DNA of 64,000 bases from Cepaea nemoralis (taxonomy: Eukaryota > Mollusca > Gastropoda > Stylommatophora > Helicidae), in the NCBI GenBank assembly GCA_014155875.1, contig JACEFZ010015036.1, forward strand, positions 1 through 64,000. Reading direction: 5' to 3'. The notes below the pieces were generated by a model that made no database searches, had not been told where the DNA came from, and saw nothing but the letters and a program-made list of their open reading frames with translations. This document shows, piece by piece, positions 20,519-30,529 of this stretch. The translations under genes were made by a program, and so were the position numbers. Position 1 is the first letter of the stretch. Each line of letters starts with the position of its first letter.

Positions 20519-22113
20519 TGTCCTGTTATTTTCCCGAGAGGAAGTAGGAATCAACAAGCACATCTTCAAACTTATTATCTGTTGGGATTATTGACTGACT
20601 TTGGTCTACACTCCTCCCTTCTGTCTTCCTTTCCATATATCTATTTCTTTCACTCTCTCTGTTATTCCCTCAACACATACTCCGACAACAGTTCCTTTCA
20701 ACGATAAACAAAAGATTTATTAATAAAAACTATGTCTGGAGTATATATGGATTTTGTAAGCGTAGTTGATAGTGTATTCTATTGTTGGTGATAGAAAGAA
20801 CTCTGAATGTCTATCAGCGGTGTTGCTTCTCGCCCATTCATTCTTCAAGATCACAGGACAGCACATCAAACAGGACAGAGCTCACCCTGGATGATCCGTA
20901 TGCTTGAGTCTGATGATAAATCCGTTATTGAATGAAACAAAACTGTTCACCACTGATTCATTGTACCGTAATAAAAGTCCCGTAAGTTTATGCATGCGCC
21001 CGGATCTGTTTCATGACGGTAAGTATCCAACATCGAGAAAACACCACATCGTCACAGTTCTTCCTATTGTCTTTTATTACTAGCAATGTTTTTACTTGTC
21101 TATTCTTTCTTCCCTATGCATACAAGACGTATGTAGTTGTAAGTATCCCTGCTTGCCACAGGTTAACATCTTTTCCTTTTAAGGGTTTTAGTGGTATATT
21201 CGTTTGAGCATACAGTGTTCTGTATTTTATTTTATTTAATCACTTCTTCATCTTAAAACATGTCTATGTTCGGTTTGGTTCTAAGTAAGTACTTTATTTG
21301 TTCAAGTGTAGTACTCTTCATCTCTTCTCTGCTTTCACTAGGAGATTGGAACCTGTGGAGAAGATAGGTAATCTGGTGATATGCGTCTGCTTAATATAAT
21401 TTTCTTATGTGATAGTCCTTTTCTAGCCATACTGAAAAGCCTCCGAAAAACATACGTACATACGATTTCTGAGTGCACTAAAGTTTACACGACTAGATAA
21501 ACGAATGCCAGTTCACACATTAATAACACTCACCTATATCCCTATGCTACTATTACACTAATATATTAATACCTTATATATGCCTCTATAGAATTAATGT
21601 AAATCCCCGAATCGAAATTTATCCGCAGCCAAGCACTCTATCCCATTATAAGGGAGGATATTTCTATTCATTACAGGACACATAATTCTATCTTTCCGTC
21701 CAGTTTGGTATCACACACTAAACATAAACTCCATGTTCAGCTTTTTATATTGTGTGTCCCATCCTTCGTTGATTGTTTGATCTACAATCAAATTAGCCGT
21801 ACCCGTAACATCAAAAGTTCAGTGAAATCACGTATACGTCCTGGCGCTCCGTTCTCCGCTGTTGCGCTGGTCCTCTGTCCATCGCTCGGTTGCACTTCAA
21901 AGCATTCTCCGTTCATTTTCCCGTCGGCCGATACTAGCGGGAGTCACTGCCCTCGGCGCGTACCTGTATCCTATTTTTATATTCGTAGGTCAATGATCGT
22001 GAACTTCATTCCTCCTCGCAGAATGAAGTACACAATTGTTAACCCTTCTCCTTCCTTGCATTTTAATATGTAAGTTATCAAGGAATCATTAAACTGCAGT
22101 TTTTTCTGTGACA
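20519..22113 (-). repeat. LTR-1, 3' LTR
   Basis: It starts tgtcctgttattttcccg and ends tttttctgtgaca on the + strand, and equals 25830-27424 in length. AATAAA-type sequence on the minus strand lies near 20717-20727. Short frames inside it are not genes. Confidence 0.92.
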
Positions 22114-22114
22114 T

Positions 22115-22128
22115 AGGCCCCCTCTTAA
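22115..22128 (-). promoter_or_regulatory. Candidate polypurine tract of LTR-1
   Basis: On the minus strand ttaagagggggcct directly abuts the 3' LTR, the position and composition expected for the plus-strand DNA primer. Confidence 0.7.
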
Positions 22129-22434
22129 GAGAGTTGACCGCGTCGACTCTTCATCCCTGTAGTTTTGATTCCTATGATCCTCCAACTTATTCCTCTTCCT
22201 CTGGAGTTGGATGTCTAGATAAGAAATCCGCTCCTACATTCTCCTTACCAGAAATGTATTCCACTGTGAAGTCCTGTTGCAACAACAACGTCCATCACAT
22301 CCACAGTGCGTTGAGCTTCTGCGAAGTAGCTATTAACATCACGTGTTGATGATATGATTGGATCCTCACATGGATCAACACCTCATCCAGTAGGCGACCT
22401 CATATGCACCCTACCATACTACTCATGACTGAAA

Positions 22435-24168
22435 CTAGTGTTGGCTCATCGCTCCGGTACGTTCAGTCGGCCTCCTTTCCACTGGCGTAAGCGATGGCTC
22501 ACAATACAGACGGATTGTCCCATCCTGATTGTAACACTGCTTCCATGTCCTCTTGGTTTCCCCCGGCTTTGCCTCTGGGGATGTTCCACCTCGTCCTCGT
22601 TGGACCGAGTCGTCTTTCCCAAATCTCCTGGACTTTTGCTTCCAGGACCATCTTGGGCGATATTGTATCTGGTCAGCCAATCTTCGGTTGGGGTCCTGGG
22701 TATTTCTCGCCTTTCCCGACGTTACCCACCCCTTTTGAACTTGGTTACCGGTGAAACTTTCACTCTTGTCCTTTCCCTGACTTGTGATTTCCCTCCTCCT
22801 GTCGTTGGGTAAATCTGACCTATCACGTACTTTCCCATAGGCTCTCCTATGTTGTACTGGCGATCTCTGGTCTTCGTCTGGACTGGTAACTTTTGTCCCA
22901 ATGGCTGCCATCACCATAAAGTGCGAAGCTTTGCTCCCGAATCTCTCCTCATATTTCCTAATGAGATGTCTAGGGAGATTTTTCTGCTCTTCCCCGATCC
23001 TTATTTTGAAGATGTTCTTGGACACAACCTTTTCCACAGGATAAGGTCCTTTCCATCCTACTTGGAGTATATTGGTCTCTGCTGGACCCCACACTTCCAC
23101 TTTGTCTTCCACTTTAAGAGCTATTTTACTCTTAGTCCGCTTGTTGGGTGGTGCGTTCTGGCACTCCGAACAAGACTTCAACCACCGACGTACATCTCCG
23201 GTCATTCCTGGCCAGCAATAATGGCCGGAAATTTGCTGCAAGGTCTCTCGGACACCCATATGTCGATTCTCGCCAATGATGTGTCCACTCTGAAGAATGT
23301 GAGGACGGTGGGTCTCTGGAACCACCCACTGCTCGTGCAGGTTATCTCCCCTCCCAGCTCTCCGATAGAGTAGTTGATTCTTCAGAAAGTACTGTCCCCG
23401 TTCTGGTGGCTCAGCACTTCTTTGCAGCTTCCTGTAGCAAGGACGCAACGTAGTATCCTTCCTCTGGGTAGTATGCAATTCTCCTATCCCTGAGTTGTCG
23501 CATAGTGTCTCTGCCTCTTTTTCCTTCCCGTGAGATCCACTGACTACTGTTCCTTTGTGGGCTGGCTGGTTGGGCATAACCAAAAAGACATATTTCGTGC
23601 CAATGATCATGGGAAATAAGGAGTCAGATAATACAGCAGCTGGAATAATGCCCATGACGTACCTGGATTTAATCTCCACCTTGGCGATTGGCAGCGTCAT
23701 GGTAACAGCACTCCTCATTGCCGGCTGTATCTCTATGGTCTCCCCTGTAAGTTGGTCTGGGCTTACCAAGCTGGCGTCCACCACCGCTTCCCCATCCAAA
23801 CCTGTATCGTAGAGACAAGCAACCTGCTGGCCATTGACTTCAATCAGTTCGACCACATGTGGCCTCTCTTGGTCCTGAGTGTCTTTCATCTCTTTGACCG
23901 TTTCCTTGCCTTCCTCTTTTGATTCCTCGAGGTTGGTTATGCAATTGGCGTCTTCTGCCTTGCATTTGCAGTCCACAGTATTATGTGTTTTCGACCGGCA
24001 GTGTGTGCACCATGTTCCCTTCCTAGGTTTCCGGGTGTCCTTTTTGTTCCTTTCTCCTTCGCCGACCTCAGCCTTGTCTGTGATCACCGTCGTAGGAATC
24101 ACTTTGCATGCTGCGAAGTAAGAACTTTTAGGTTTAGATCTGCAGTCCTTCGTGTTATGAGATGGCAC
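22435..24168 (-). CDS. LTR-1 pol-like protein: zinc knuckles, protease, integrase H2C2 and GPY modules, no RT
   Basis: 577 codons are open. Domains in order: CCHC knuckle remnant (residues 4-9), a second knuckle CTHCRSKTHNTVDC (54-67), aspartic protease with ACLYDTGLDG (117-126), an integrase zinc-binding H2C2 (H296, H303, C333, C336, with HYCWPGMTGDVRRWL), then a GPY-type module (VGWKGPYPVEKV, about 370-381, and RHLIRKYEERF). Only 37 residues separate C336 from the GPY motif, so the DDE catalytic core is missing. No RT follows; the C-terminal 160 residues are basic and unassigned. Integrase modules right after protease match the Gmr1-like gene order rather than standard Gypsy. The ORF start is not a natural one, since the frame continues from Gag after a shift. 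Confidence 0.78.
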   Translation of the reverse strand: MPSHNTKDCRSKPKSSYFAACKVIPTTVITDKAEVGEGERNKKDTRKPRKGTWCTHCRSKTHNTVDCKCKAEDANCITNLEESKEEGKETVKEMKDTQDQERPHVVELIEVNGQQVACLYDTGLDGEAVVDASLVSPDQLTGETIEIQPAMRSAVTMTLPIAKVEIKSRYVMGIIPAAVLSDSLFPMIIGTKYVFLVMPNQPAHKGTVVSGSHGKEKEAETLCDNSGIGELHTTQRKDTTLRPCYRKLQRSAEPPERGQYFLKNQLLYRRAGRGDNLHEQWVVPETHRPHILQSGHIIGENRHMGVRETLQQISGHYCWPGMTGDVRRWLKSCSECQNAPPNKRTKSKIALKVEDKVEVWGPAETNILQVGWKGPYPVEKVVSKNIFKIRIGEEQKNLPRHLIRKYEERFGSKASHFMVMAAIGTKVTSPDEDQRSPVQHRRAYGKVRDRSDLPNDRRREITSQGKDKSESFTGNQVQKGWVTSGKARNTQDPNRRLADQIQYRPRWSWKQKSRRFGKDDSVQRGRGGTSPEAKPGETKRTWKQCYNQDGTIRLYCEPSLTPVERRPTERTGAMSQH

Positions 24169-25313
24169 TTTGCAGAATGAACACCACTTCTCCGACCACT
24201 GTCGTTTCGCTGAAGAATTCGAGGTGAGGTGCTCTGGTTTCTTTCCTTCACCTTCTCTGAACTCTCCTCTGTGTGCTTTATATAAGGTTCCACTTTTTCT
24301 CCTTCCCAGTTCTTAGGTTTCTTTTTCTCTTGTTTCTCCTGACCTTTGGTTTGAATACTGAGTTCCGCAGCCTCCCCATGTACCTCTACGAATCGTTCCG
24401 CCAGCTTGTTCACAACATCAGTCCGTTCCGCCCCTTGTTCTCCCAAGAAGGTTCTGAGAGGTTTCGACATTTGCTTTCGCATCTGGTCGACCACCATCAT
24501 CTCTTCGAGACTCTCATAATCCCTCTTGAATTCTGCAAAGTCCATCCATTTCTGGAGATAGGATTTCATCCTCAGACTGTAGGCGGCGAATAGTTCTCCC
24601 GGCTCTCTTCTAGACGATCTAAACTTCTTCCTATACGTTTGTGCTGTGACTTCATAATGTTTCATCAAAGCGGCTTTTAATTCCTCGTACTGATTTTCCT
24701 GTCCTGGTGGTAGGCGTGTGTAGACCTCGTACCCTGAACCACGTAAAGCCTGGGATAATTTAAGAGCCCATCTGGTTCTATCCAGTCCCATAGCGACTGC
24801 CATAGCCTCGAACCGATCCAAAAACTGGTATATCTTCTCTTTACTTTCATCAAAGACCTCCAAGGGAAACTTCATGGCATGGTAACCCTGCCCAATCATG
24901 TGGGTTGCCCAAGGTGAAGATGAACTTCCTTCTGCTGCATCTATTTCACCCTTAGTTTGTGTCTTGAGTTCTAACTCTTTCAAGCGGTATTCATGTTCCA
25001 TTTCTTGTCTCCTGGCAGTCTGTTCCATTTCCAGTTTCTTGGTCTCCTGGTCCATTTCCAGTCGCTTGGTCTCCTGTTCAATGTCCAGTCGCTTGGTCTC
25101 CTGTTCCAGTTTCTTGGCCTCTTGTTCCATTTCCATTCGTTTGGTCTCCACCTCTATTCTTCTCACTTCCAAGTCGGCCTTTCGATCTTCTCGTTCCGCT
25201 TGACGAATCTCTCGCTCTCTTTCCTGTATGTAATCAGTTAAGTCTGAACCAGCCAACCCAATTTCCTCTCCGTTTGCCCTCAGTTCGGCGGTAGTTAGTT
25301 TGGGAGTGGCCAT
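24099..25313 (-). CDS. LTR-1 Gag polyprotein
   Basis: A 404-residue frame with a good ATG. Residues about 25-125 form a long charged coiled coil built of repeated ETKRLEME-like heptads. A Gypsy-type Gag core follows, with FPLEVFDESKEKIYQFLDR, LSQALRGSGYEVYTRL and SLRMKSYLQKWMDFAEF. The frame ends in non-Gag residues. The next frame carries the natural continuation, including the first CCHC knuckle (KWCSFCKVPSHNTKDC). A one-base shift therefore lies between about 24200 and 24300; it may be a mutation or programmed frameshifting. The product would assemble particles around element RNA. Confidence 0.82.
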   Translation of the reverse strand: MATPKLTTAELRANGEEIGLAGSDLTDYIQEREREIRQAEREDRKADLEVRRIEVETKRMEMEQEAKKLEQETKRLDIEQETKRLEMDQETKKLEMEQTARRQEMEHEYRLKELELKTQTKGEIDAAEGSSSSPWATHMIGQGYHAMKFPLEVFDESKEKIYQFLDRFEAMAVAMGLDRTRWALKLSQALRGSGYEVYTRLPPGQENQYEELKAALMKHYEVTAQTYRKKFRSSRREPGELFAAYSLRMKSYLQKWMDFAEFKRDYESLEEMMVVDQMRKQMSKPLRTFLGEQGAERTDVVNKLAERFVEVHGEAAELSIQTKGQEKQEKKKPKNWEGEKVEPYIKHTEESSEKVKERNQSTSPRILQRNDSGRRSGVHSAKCHLITRRTADLNLKVLTSQHAK

Positions 25314-25829
25314 AGTTAAAGCAGGTGAGTCAGCACGTTGAGTAAAGACACCTCAAGGCAGTAAAGAAGTACTCACTATAAACTTATATTCTACCTAGAA
25401 CCTATATCCTTTATCTATGTCTATCTAATATTATTAATCTACAACACCACACAGTACATCACAACCACTCTCTCATCCACAAGAGGAGATATAGGATAAA
25501 GACTTATGTAGACGTGTGACCGTGTGACTAGGTATGTAATGTGTCTTACCACCTATCTACATTCACTCTGACTGGAACTATCTCACTGTAAAGTCACCAG
25601 CATTAATGAAATGTTTCTACCATAAATGTAATGGCACCATATATCCAATGGACGTCCTTCCATTAAAAGTCATCAATATATACTTCTATTTATTCCAGTC
25701 AGTATGTCCCAACATGCAGGTACTCCGCTATGCCTGTGCCAATATGCAGGTACCCCTCTATGCATATGCCATGTTATGCCTTCAGGTCATATGGGTATTA
25801 TGTATGTACACCGCTCGCTCCACCAATTA
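25314..25829 (-). promoter_or_regulatory. LTR-1 untranslated leader with candidate primer-binding site
   Basis: The region between the 5' LTR and the Gag ATG. On the minus strand tggtggagcgagcggtg begins about 4 bases inside the LTR. It starts with TGG, complementary to a tRNA CCA end. I could not identify the tRNA. No other feature was seen. Confidence 0.5.
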
Positions 25830-27424
25830 TGTCCTGTTATTTTCCCGAGAGGAAGTAGGAATCAACAAGCACATCTTAAAACTTATTATCTGTTGGGATT
25901 ATTGACTGACTTTGGTCTACACTCCTCCCTTCTGTCTTCCTTTCCATATATCTATTTCTTTCACTCTCTCTGTTATTCCCTCAACACATACTCCGACAAC
26001 AGTTCCTTTCAACGATAAACAAAAGATTTATTAATAAAAACTATGTCTGGAGTATATATGGATTTTGTAAGCGTAGTTGATAGTGTATTCTATTGTTGGT
26101 GCTAGAAAGAACTCTGAATGTCTATCAGCGGTGTTGCTTCTCGCCCATTCATTCTTCAAGATCACAGGACAGCACATCAAACAGGACAGAGCTCACCCTG
26201 GATGATCCGTATGCTTGAGTCTGATGATAAATCCGTTATTGAATGAAACAAAACTGTTCACCACTGATTCATTGTACCGTAATAAAAGTCCCGTAAGTTT
26301 ATGCATGCGCCCGGATCTGTTTCATGACGGTAAGTATCCAACATCGAGAAAACACCACATCGTCACAGTTCTTCCTATTGTCTTTTATTACTAGCAATGT
26401 TTTTACTTGTCTATTCTTTCTTCCCTATGCATACAAGACGTATGTAGTTGTAAGTATCCCTACTTGCCACAGGTTAACATCTTTTCCTTTTAAGGGTTTT
26501 AGTGGTATATTCGTTTGAGCATACAGTGTTCTGTATTTTATTTTATTTAATCACTTCTTCATCTTAAAACATGTCTATGTTCGGTTTGGTTCTAAGTAAG
26601 TACTTTATTTGTTCAAGTGTAGTACTCTTCATCTCTTCTCTGCTTTCACTAGGAGATTGGAACCTGTGGAGAAGATAGGTAATCTGGTGATATGCGTCTG
26701 CTTAATATAATTTTCTTATGTGATAGTCCTTTTCTAGCCATACTGAAAAGCCTCCGAAAAACATACGTACATACGATTTCTGAGTGCACTAAAGTTTACA
26801 CGACTAGATAAACGAATGCAAGTTCACACATTAATAACACACACCTATATCCCTATGCTACTATTACACTAATATATTAATACCTTATATATGCTTCTAT
26901 AGAATTAATGTAAATCCCCGAATCGAAATTTATCCGCAGCCAAGCACTCTATCCCATTATAAGGGAGGATATTTCTATTCATTACAGGACACATAATTCT
27001 ATCTTTCCGTCCAGTTTGGTATCACACACTAAACATAAACTCCATGTTCAGCTTTTTATATTGTGTGTCCCATCCTTCGTTGATTGTTTGATCTACAATC
27101 AAATTAGCCGTACCCGTAACACCAAAAGTTCAGTGAAATCACGTATAAGTCCTGGCGCTCCGTTCTCCGCTGTTGCGCTGGTCCTCTGTCCATCGCTCGG
27201 TTGCACTTCAAAGCATTCTCCGTTCATTTTCCCGTCGGCCGATACTAGCGGGAGTCACTGCCCTCGGTGCGTACCTGTATCCTATTTTTATATTCGTAGG
27301 TCAATTATCGTGAACTTCATTCCTCCTCGCAGAATGAAGTACACAATTGTTAACCCTTCTCCTTCCTTGCATTTTAATATGTAAGTTATCAAGGAATCAT
27401 TCAACTGCAGTTTTTTCTGTGACA
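25830..27424 (-). repeat. LTR-1, 5' LTR
   Basis: 1595 bp, colinear with 20519-22113. About 11 substitutions were counted by eye (for example near 25880, 26104 and 26461). It should carry the promoter for Gag; no TATA box was assigned with confidence. Confidence 0.92.
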
Positions 27425-27429
27425 TCAAT

Positions 27430-28040
27430 GAACAGCGCTTTGGTTTAAAACCATAAGAACAGATGAGATCGAATCATTGACATGATTGTATCAGAATCAA
27501 TCTCTGTTTAATTTGGTAAACAGCTTATTGGTTGTTGCATATCATCAAATAGTCATCAAGTTATACCGTGCCTGGTGGTCTACCAGGGCGGCCGGTAAGT
27601 ATATAATTGATATTAATATTAAATGTTAGCTTCCACAAACCTTTAAGTGATTGTTCTTGATTCACGATCTATGTCTTTCAATTCACCTTCTCTCCATCCT
27701 GAAGGTCCATTTGTTGCCGTTCTGAATTCTCACTAATTTTCCTCGGCAAAGGGTTGATTCATTTTCAGCGTCCTCTCCTAAGAGCATGTCACAATATCTT
27801 TTCTATCAATAACTGTGATTCCAGCCACTTTGTCTCTGTAGACTATTGGTTCTTCAGTTTAAATGTCCAGATAGCTTCATGCACAGCCTGCCATGCCCAA
27901 CTCCAACCAAATCTGTTCTTGTGTGACGTCAGAATGACGTTTCTCTCTGTTACCAACTAGTTACTAGTTTCTCTGTGGTTTTTGCTTCTAGGCTATACAT
28001 CTATTTATTGTGACGCAATTTTGGGCTTAGCTATATGGCA
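27430..28040. other. Unassigned insertion between LTR-1 and RTE-B
   Basis: Together with 20459-20518 this appears to be sequence inserted into RTE-B before LTR-1 entered it. No ORF or repeat family is recognised. Confidence 0.4.
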
Positions 28041-28130
28041 ATAACCATATCTACTAAATGTTGCAGATCCTGCTCATTGTCTGCCATCAATACCTGTATC
28101 ATCCGCATATCTAATGTTATTGATAGTCAC
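28041..28130 (-). mobile_element. RTE-B (inverted host copy), 5'-most part
   Basis: The sequence ctactaaatgttgcagatcc and the catatctaatgttattgatag segment match the reverse complement of 12315-12390, which should directly follow the part ending at 20458. It contains the RT active-site region. Confidence 0.72.
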
Positions 28131-28424
28131 GTCTACCAACTTAAATATTGGTTAGTATTGTATACCATTTACTATCACATGACTTTAAAACGGGTCCTTA
28201 ATTTTTTTACTTACTTCTGACCCCGGGGTTGTTGTCATCATAACTACTAGGAGAAAACAGTAAATATAAACCGTTATGAATTCACAGAATTTCAAGGACG
28301 ATTTATCTTTCGCCCCTTGTCAACTGCTCCGCTACCAGAGGTATACGGTAACTGTAACAAGAGCTACCCGAGCAAGATGCACCAAGGTAGAACGAGTTTG
28401 TGTTTAAATGTGAATTCAGATGTA

Positions 28425-28985
28425 TGTTAGTGCTGGGATGTCTGAAACAGACATCAAGAAAGTTAATACTAGGATGTCTGAAACAGACATCAAGAAAGTT
28501 AATACTGGGATGTCTGAAAAAGACATAAAGAAAGTTAATACTAGTATGTCTGAAACATACATCGAGAAAGTTAATACTGGGACGTCTGAAACAGACATCA
28601 AGAAAGTTAATACTGGAACGTCTGAAACAGACATAAGGAAAGTTATTACTAGTATGTCTGAAACAGATATAAATAAAATTAATACTGGAACGTCTGAAAC
28701 AGACATCAAGAAAGTTAACACTAGTATGTCTGAAACAGATATAAAGAAAGCTAATACTGGGATGTCTGAAAGAGGCATCAATAAAATTAATACTGGGACG
28801 TCTGAAACAGACATCAAGAAGTTAATACTGGAACGTCTGAAACAGACATAAGTAAAGTTAATACTAGGATGTCTAAAACAGACATCAAGAAGTTAATACT
28901 GGATGTCTGAAACACAGACATCGAGAAAATTAATACTAGATGTCGGAACAGACATCGAGAAAGTTAATCTAGTTACTACTAGAGG
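28425..28985 (+). repeat. 36-bp minisatellite
   Basis: About 15 diverged units of the type tctgaaacagacatcaagaa plus agttaatactgggatg. The unit length is divisible by 3, so the first 12 units stay open on both strands (MSETDIKKVNTG repeats on +). Frame is lost near 28820 where units vary in length. Confidence 0.92.
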
Positions 28986-29049
28986 CTAGAAACAGAGAAA
29001 GATGGACACATGAAACGAAGTGTCTCATAAACAATTATGAAGTTGGTAT

Positions 29050-29160
29050 TGTTGTTGTTAGTTTAGTTAGTTAGTACTGTACTTAGGAGTTAGTTAGTTA
29101 GAGTAGTTAGTTTTAGTTAATTAGTATTAGTTAGTTAGTTAGTTAGTTAGTAGTTAGTTA
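29050..29160 (+). repeat. (TTAG)n-rich tail of the I-like derivative
   Basis: Irregular ttag/gtta repeats. On the minus strand this is the (CTAA)n tail after the 3' end of the adjacent LINE derivative. Confidence 0.8.
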
Positions 29161-29706
29161 GTCAACAGATCATCCTCACTGGTTATCAAACTATCAGTCC
29201 ATCAGTGCTCAGATCCATCCCCAGTAACTCCCTCAGCGTGTAGACACTAAGTGATCACCCAGTCTCGTCTCCTGGAGCGCTGCAATGTCGTTCCTAGTAT
29301 ACCAGGTTTTCCAGAATAGGGCCTCGTTGTTTTACGCTGGCATAGTTCCAATATAGAATACGAGTATTCCTGAGGCCCAGACGGTCACATTTGAGTCTAA
29401 AACGTCTTGCCCCACCTCGTAAGCCTTGCCGTTTGCTGCCTCCCCGCCGTCTCCGTCGCCTTGTTAGATTGATTGCCCTCCGCGCGGAGCACAAACGTTG
29501 TTCAGCCAAGGTGAAAAACCGAACACGCTGCGAAAATTCACACAAGGACACGAACTCCATAGCATCGCCGCAGATCTTGAGAAGAAACTCATGGTTTTAC
29601 ATCCTGGCACACAAATTACACGCAATAGATGAACATATCCATCTACTACTCGAGAACGGTCACAGAACACAACCGTCCGCCGCCATCTTGACCGGAAGTC
29701 GTGACT
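29161..29706 (-). mobile_element. I-like LINE internal-deletion derivative with both ends
   Basis: On the minus strand it starts with ttccggtcaagatggcggcg, matching the 5' start at 38350. A leader follows, then the N-terminus of an endonuclease (LRNTRILYWNYASVKQRG, then an LQETRLG-like piece in another frame). It then jumps straight to the family 3' end (cagtgaggatgatctgttga) and the CTAA tail. Nearly all of ORF2 is missing, so it may have been mobilised in trans. Confidence 0.72.
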
Positions 29707-29709
29707 ACT
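29698..29709 (-). promoter_or_regulatory. Element 5' start region near a YY1-like motif
   Basis: The first bases of the I-like derivative lead into caagatggcggc (29683-29694 on the minus strand), identical to the YY1 core known from mammalian L1 promoters. The second 5' end at 38345 has caagatggcgac. A role in positioning transcription is inferred. Confidence 0.45.
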
Positions 29710-29715
29710 GACTAA

Positions 29716-29875
29716 TGTTATTTGCTGTTGGTATTTCACAGATAATGTTATATTTTGTTGGTATTTCACAGATATTGTGTTATTTGTTGTTGGTATTTCA
29801 CATATATTGTTAATTGTTGTTGGTATTTCACAGGTATTAAGTTATTTGTTATGGTATTTCATAAATATTATATTT
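29716..29875 (+). repeat. About 31-bp tandem repeat
   Basis: Five to six units of gttggtatttcacagatatt plus a gttatttgtt-like spacer. Diverged units recur near 30100-30140. Confidence 0.8.
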
Positions 29876-30152
29876 GCAGTGTTGAGTTAAGAGCCAACAT
29901 CACAGCACTCGGGACATTTCCATGTGTGCTCCGCCCTCAACTTCAACAACCAGAAAAAGAGTCCCAATACTTATGGTACAAGTTCCAGTCTTATTATGTG
30001 TCTATTGCTCTTTCATCGGAGCACTGATTTTCAGCCAGATCCTCTAGTCACTCCCTGCAGTACCTTTCTTTCCAGGTCATAATGATTTACCTATATTATC
30101 TGTTGTTGCTATTTCATCAATATTATCTTATTTACTGCTCTTATTTTATATA

Positions 30153-30327
30153 CAGTGCAGACCTGATAAGGCGAATTCACCTAGGGCCCAAGAAATAGTT
30201 CTTCTGATCAGAAATTCCTCTTTTAAGAGTTCAAGCATATAGCAATGCATTTACAACGTACAATACAATATTGTTCTTCACAACATAAATTCGCCACATC
30301 CGAGATCGCCTTAAGCGATTTGCACAG
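30153..30327. mobile_element. Candidate pogo/Tigger-like MITE
   Basis: The ends CAGTGCAGACCTGATAAGGCGA and the inverse CTGTGCAAATCGCTTAAGGCGA match at about 17 of 22 positions and are flanked by TA on both sides (30151-30152 and 30328-30329). At 175 bp without coding it would be non-autonomous. The superfamily call rests on end and TA similarity only. Confidence 0.45.
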
Positions 30328-30529
30328 TATATTATTTTCCATCTGAAGTCAGACTCTATGGAGATGTCAATAAGCGTAAGTTGACTTCTACTTTCTTTGC
30401 ATTTATTCGTAATGACGTCTGAAGGTGAACGAACAAGAAACAATATTCAATATCCCTATTATTATTGCATATTTTCCTGGTTTTTAGCTGGTTCAGAAAT
30501 TAAATTAATCGTATGTTTTACAATTTCAG

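Larger units (their letters stand above)
20519..27424 (-). mobile_element. Complete Ty3/Gypsy-type LTR element (LTR-1), non-autonomous
   Basis: Two 1595-bp LTRs (TG...CA) bound a 3.7-kb interior on the minus strand. The 5-bp duplication TCAAT flanks it (20514-20518 and 27425-27429). The interior codes Gag, zinc knuckles, protease and parts of an integrase, but no reverse transcriptase, RNase H or integrase core. It must have been copied with enzymes from another element. By eye the LTRs differ at about 11 sites and have no indels, implying a fairly recent insertion. Confidence 0.9.

Noticed and set aside
20519..22113. Several short + strand frames, including a 122-residue frame at 21705-22073
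   Set aside because: They lie inside the LTR and recur at 27016-27384 because the LTR is duplicated. No domain or splice support.
22438..23373. + strand frames of 124 and 174 residues opposite the LTR-1 pol ORF
   Set aside because: Shadows of the minus-strand pol-like ORF, which has clear domains.
28420..28851. 143-residue MSETDIKKVNTG repeat protein
   Set aside because: Open on both strands because the unit is 36 bp. It loses frame where unit length varies, and no start context or splice sites support it.
29050..29160. (TTAG)n as interstitial telomere repeat
   Set aside because: The same tract follows the 3' end of the I-like LINE at other sites, so it is an element tail; units are also irregular.
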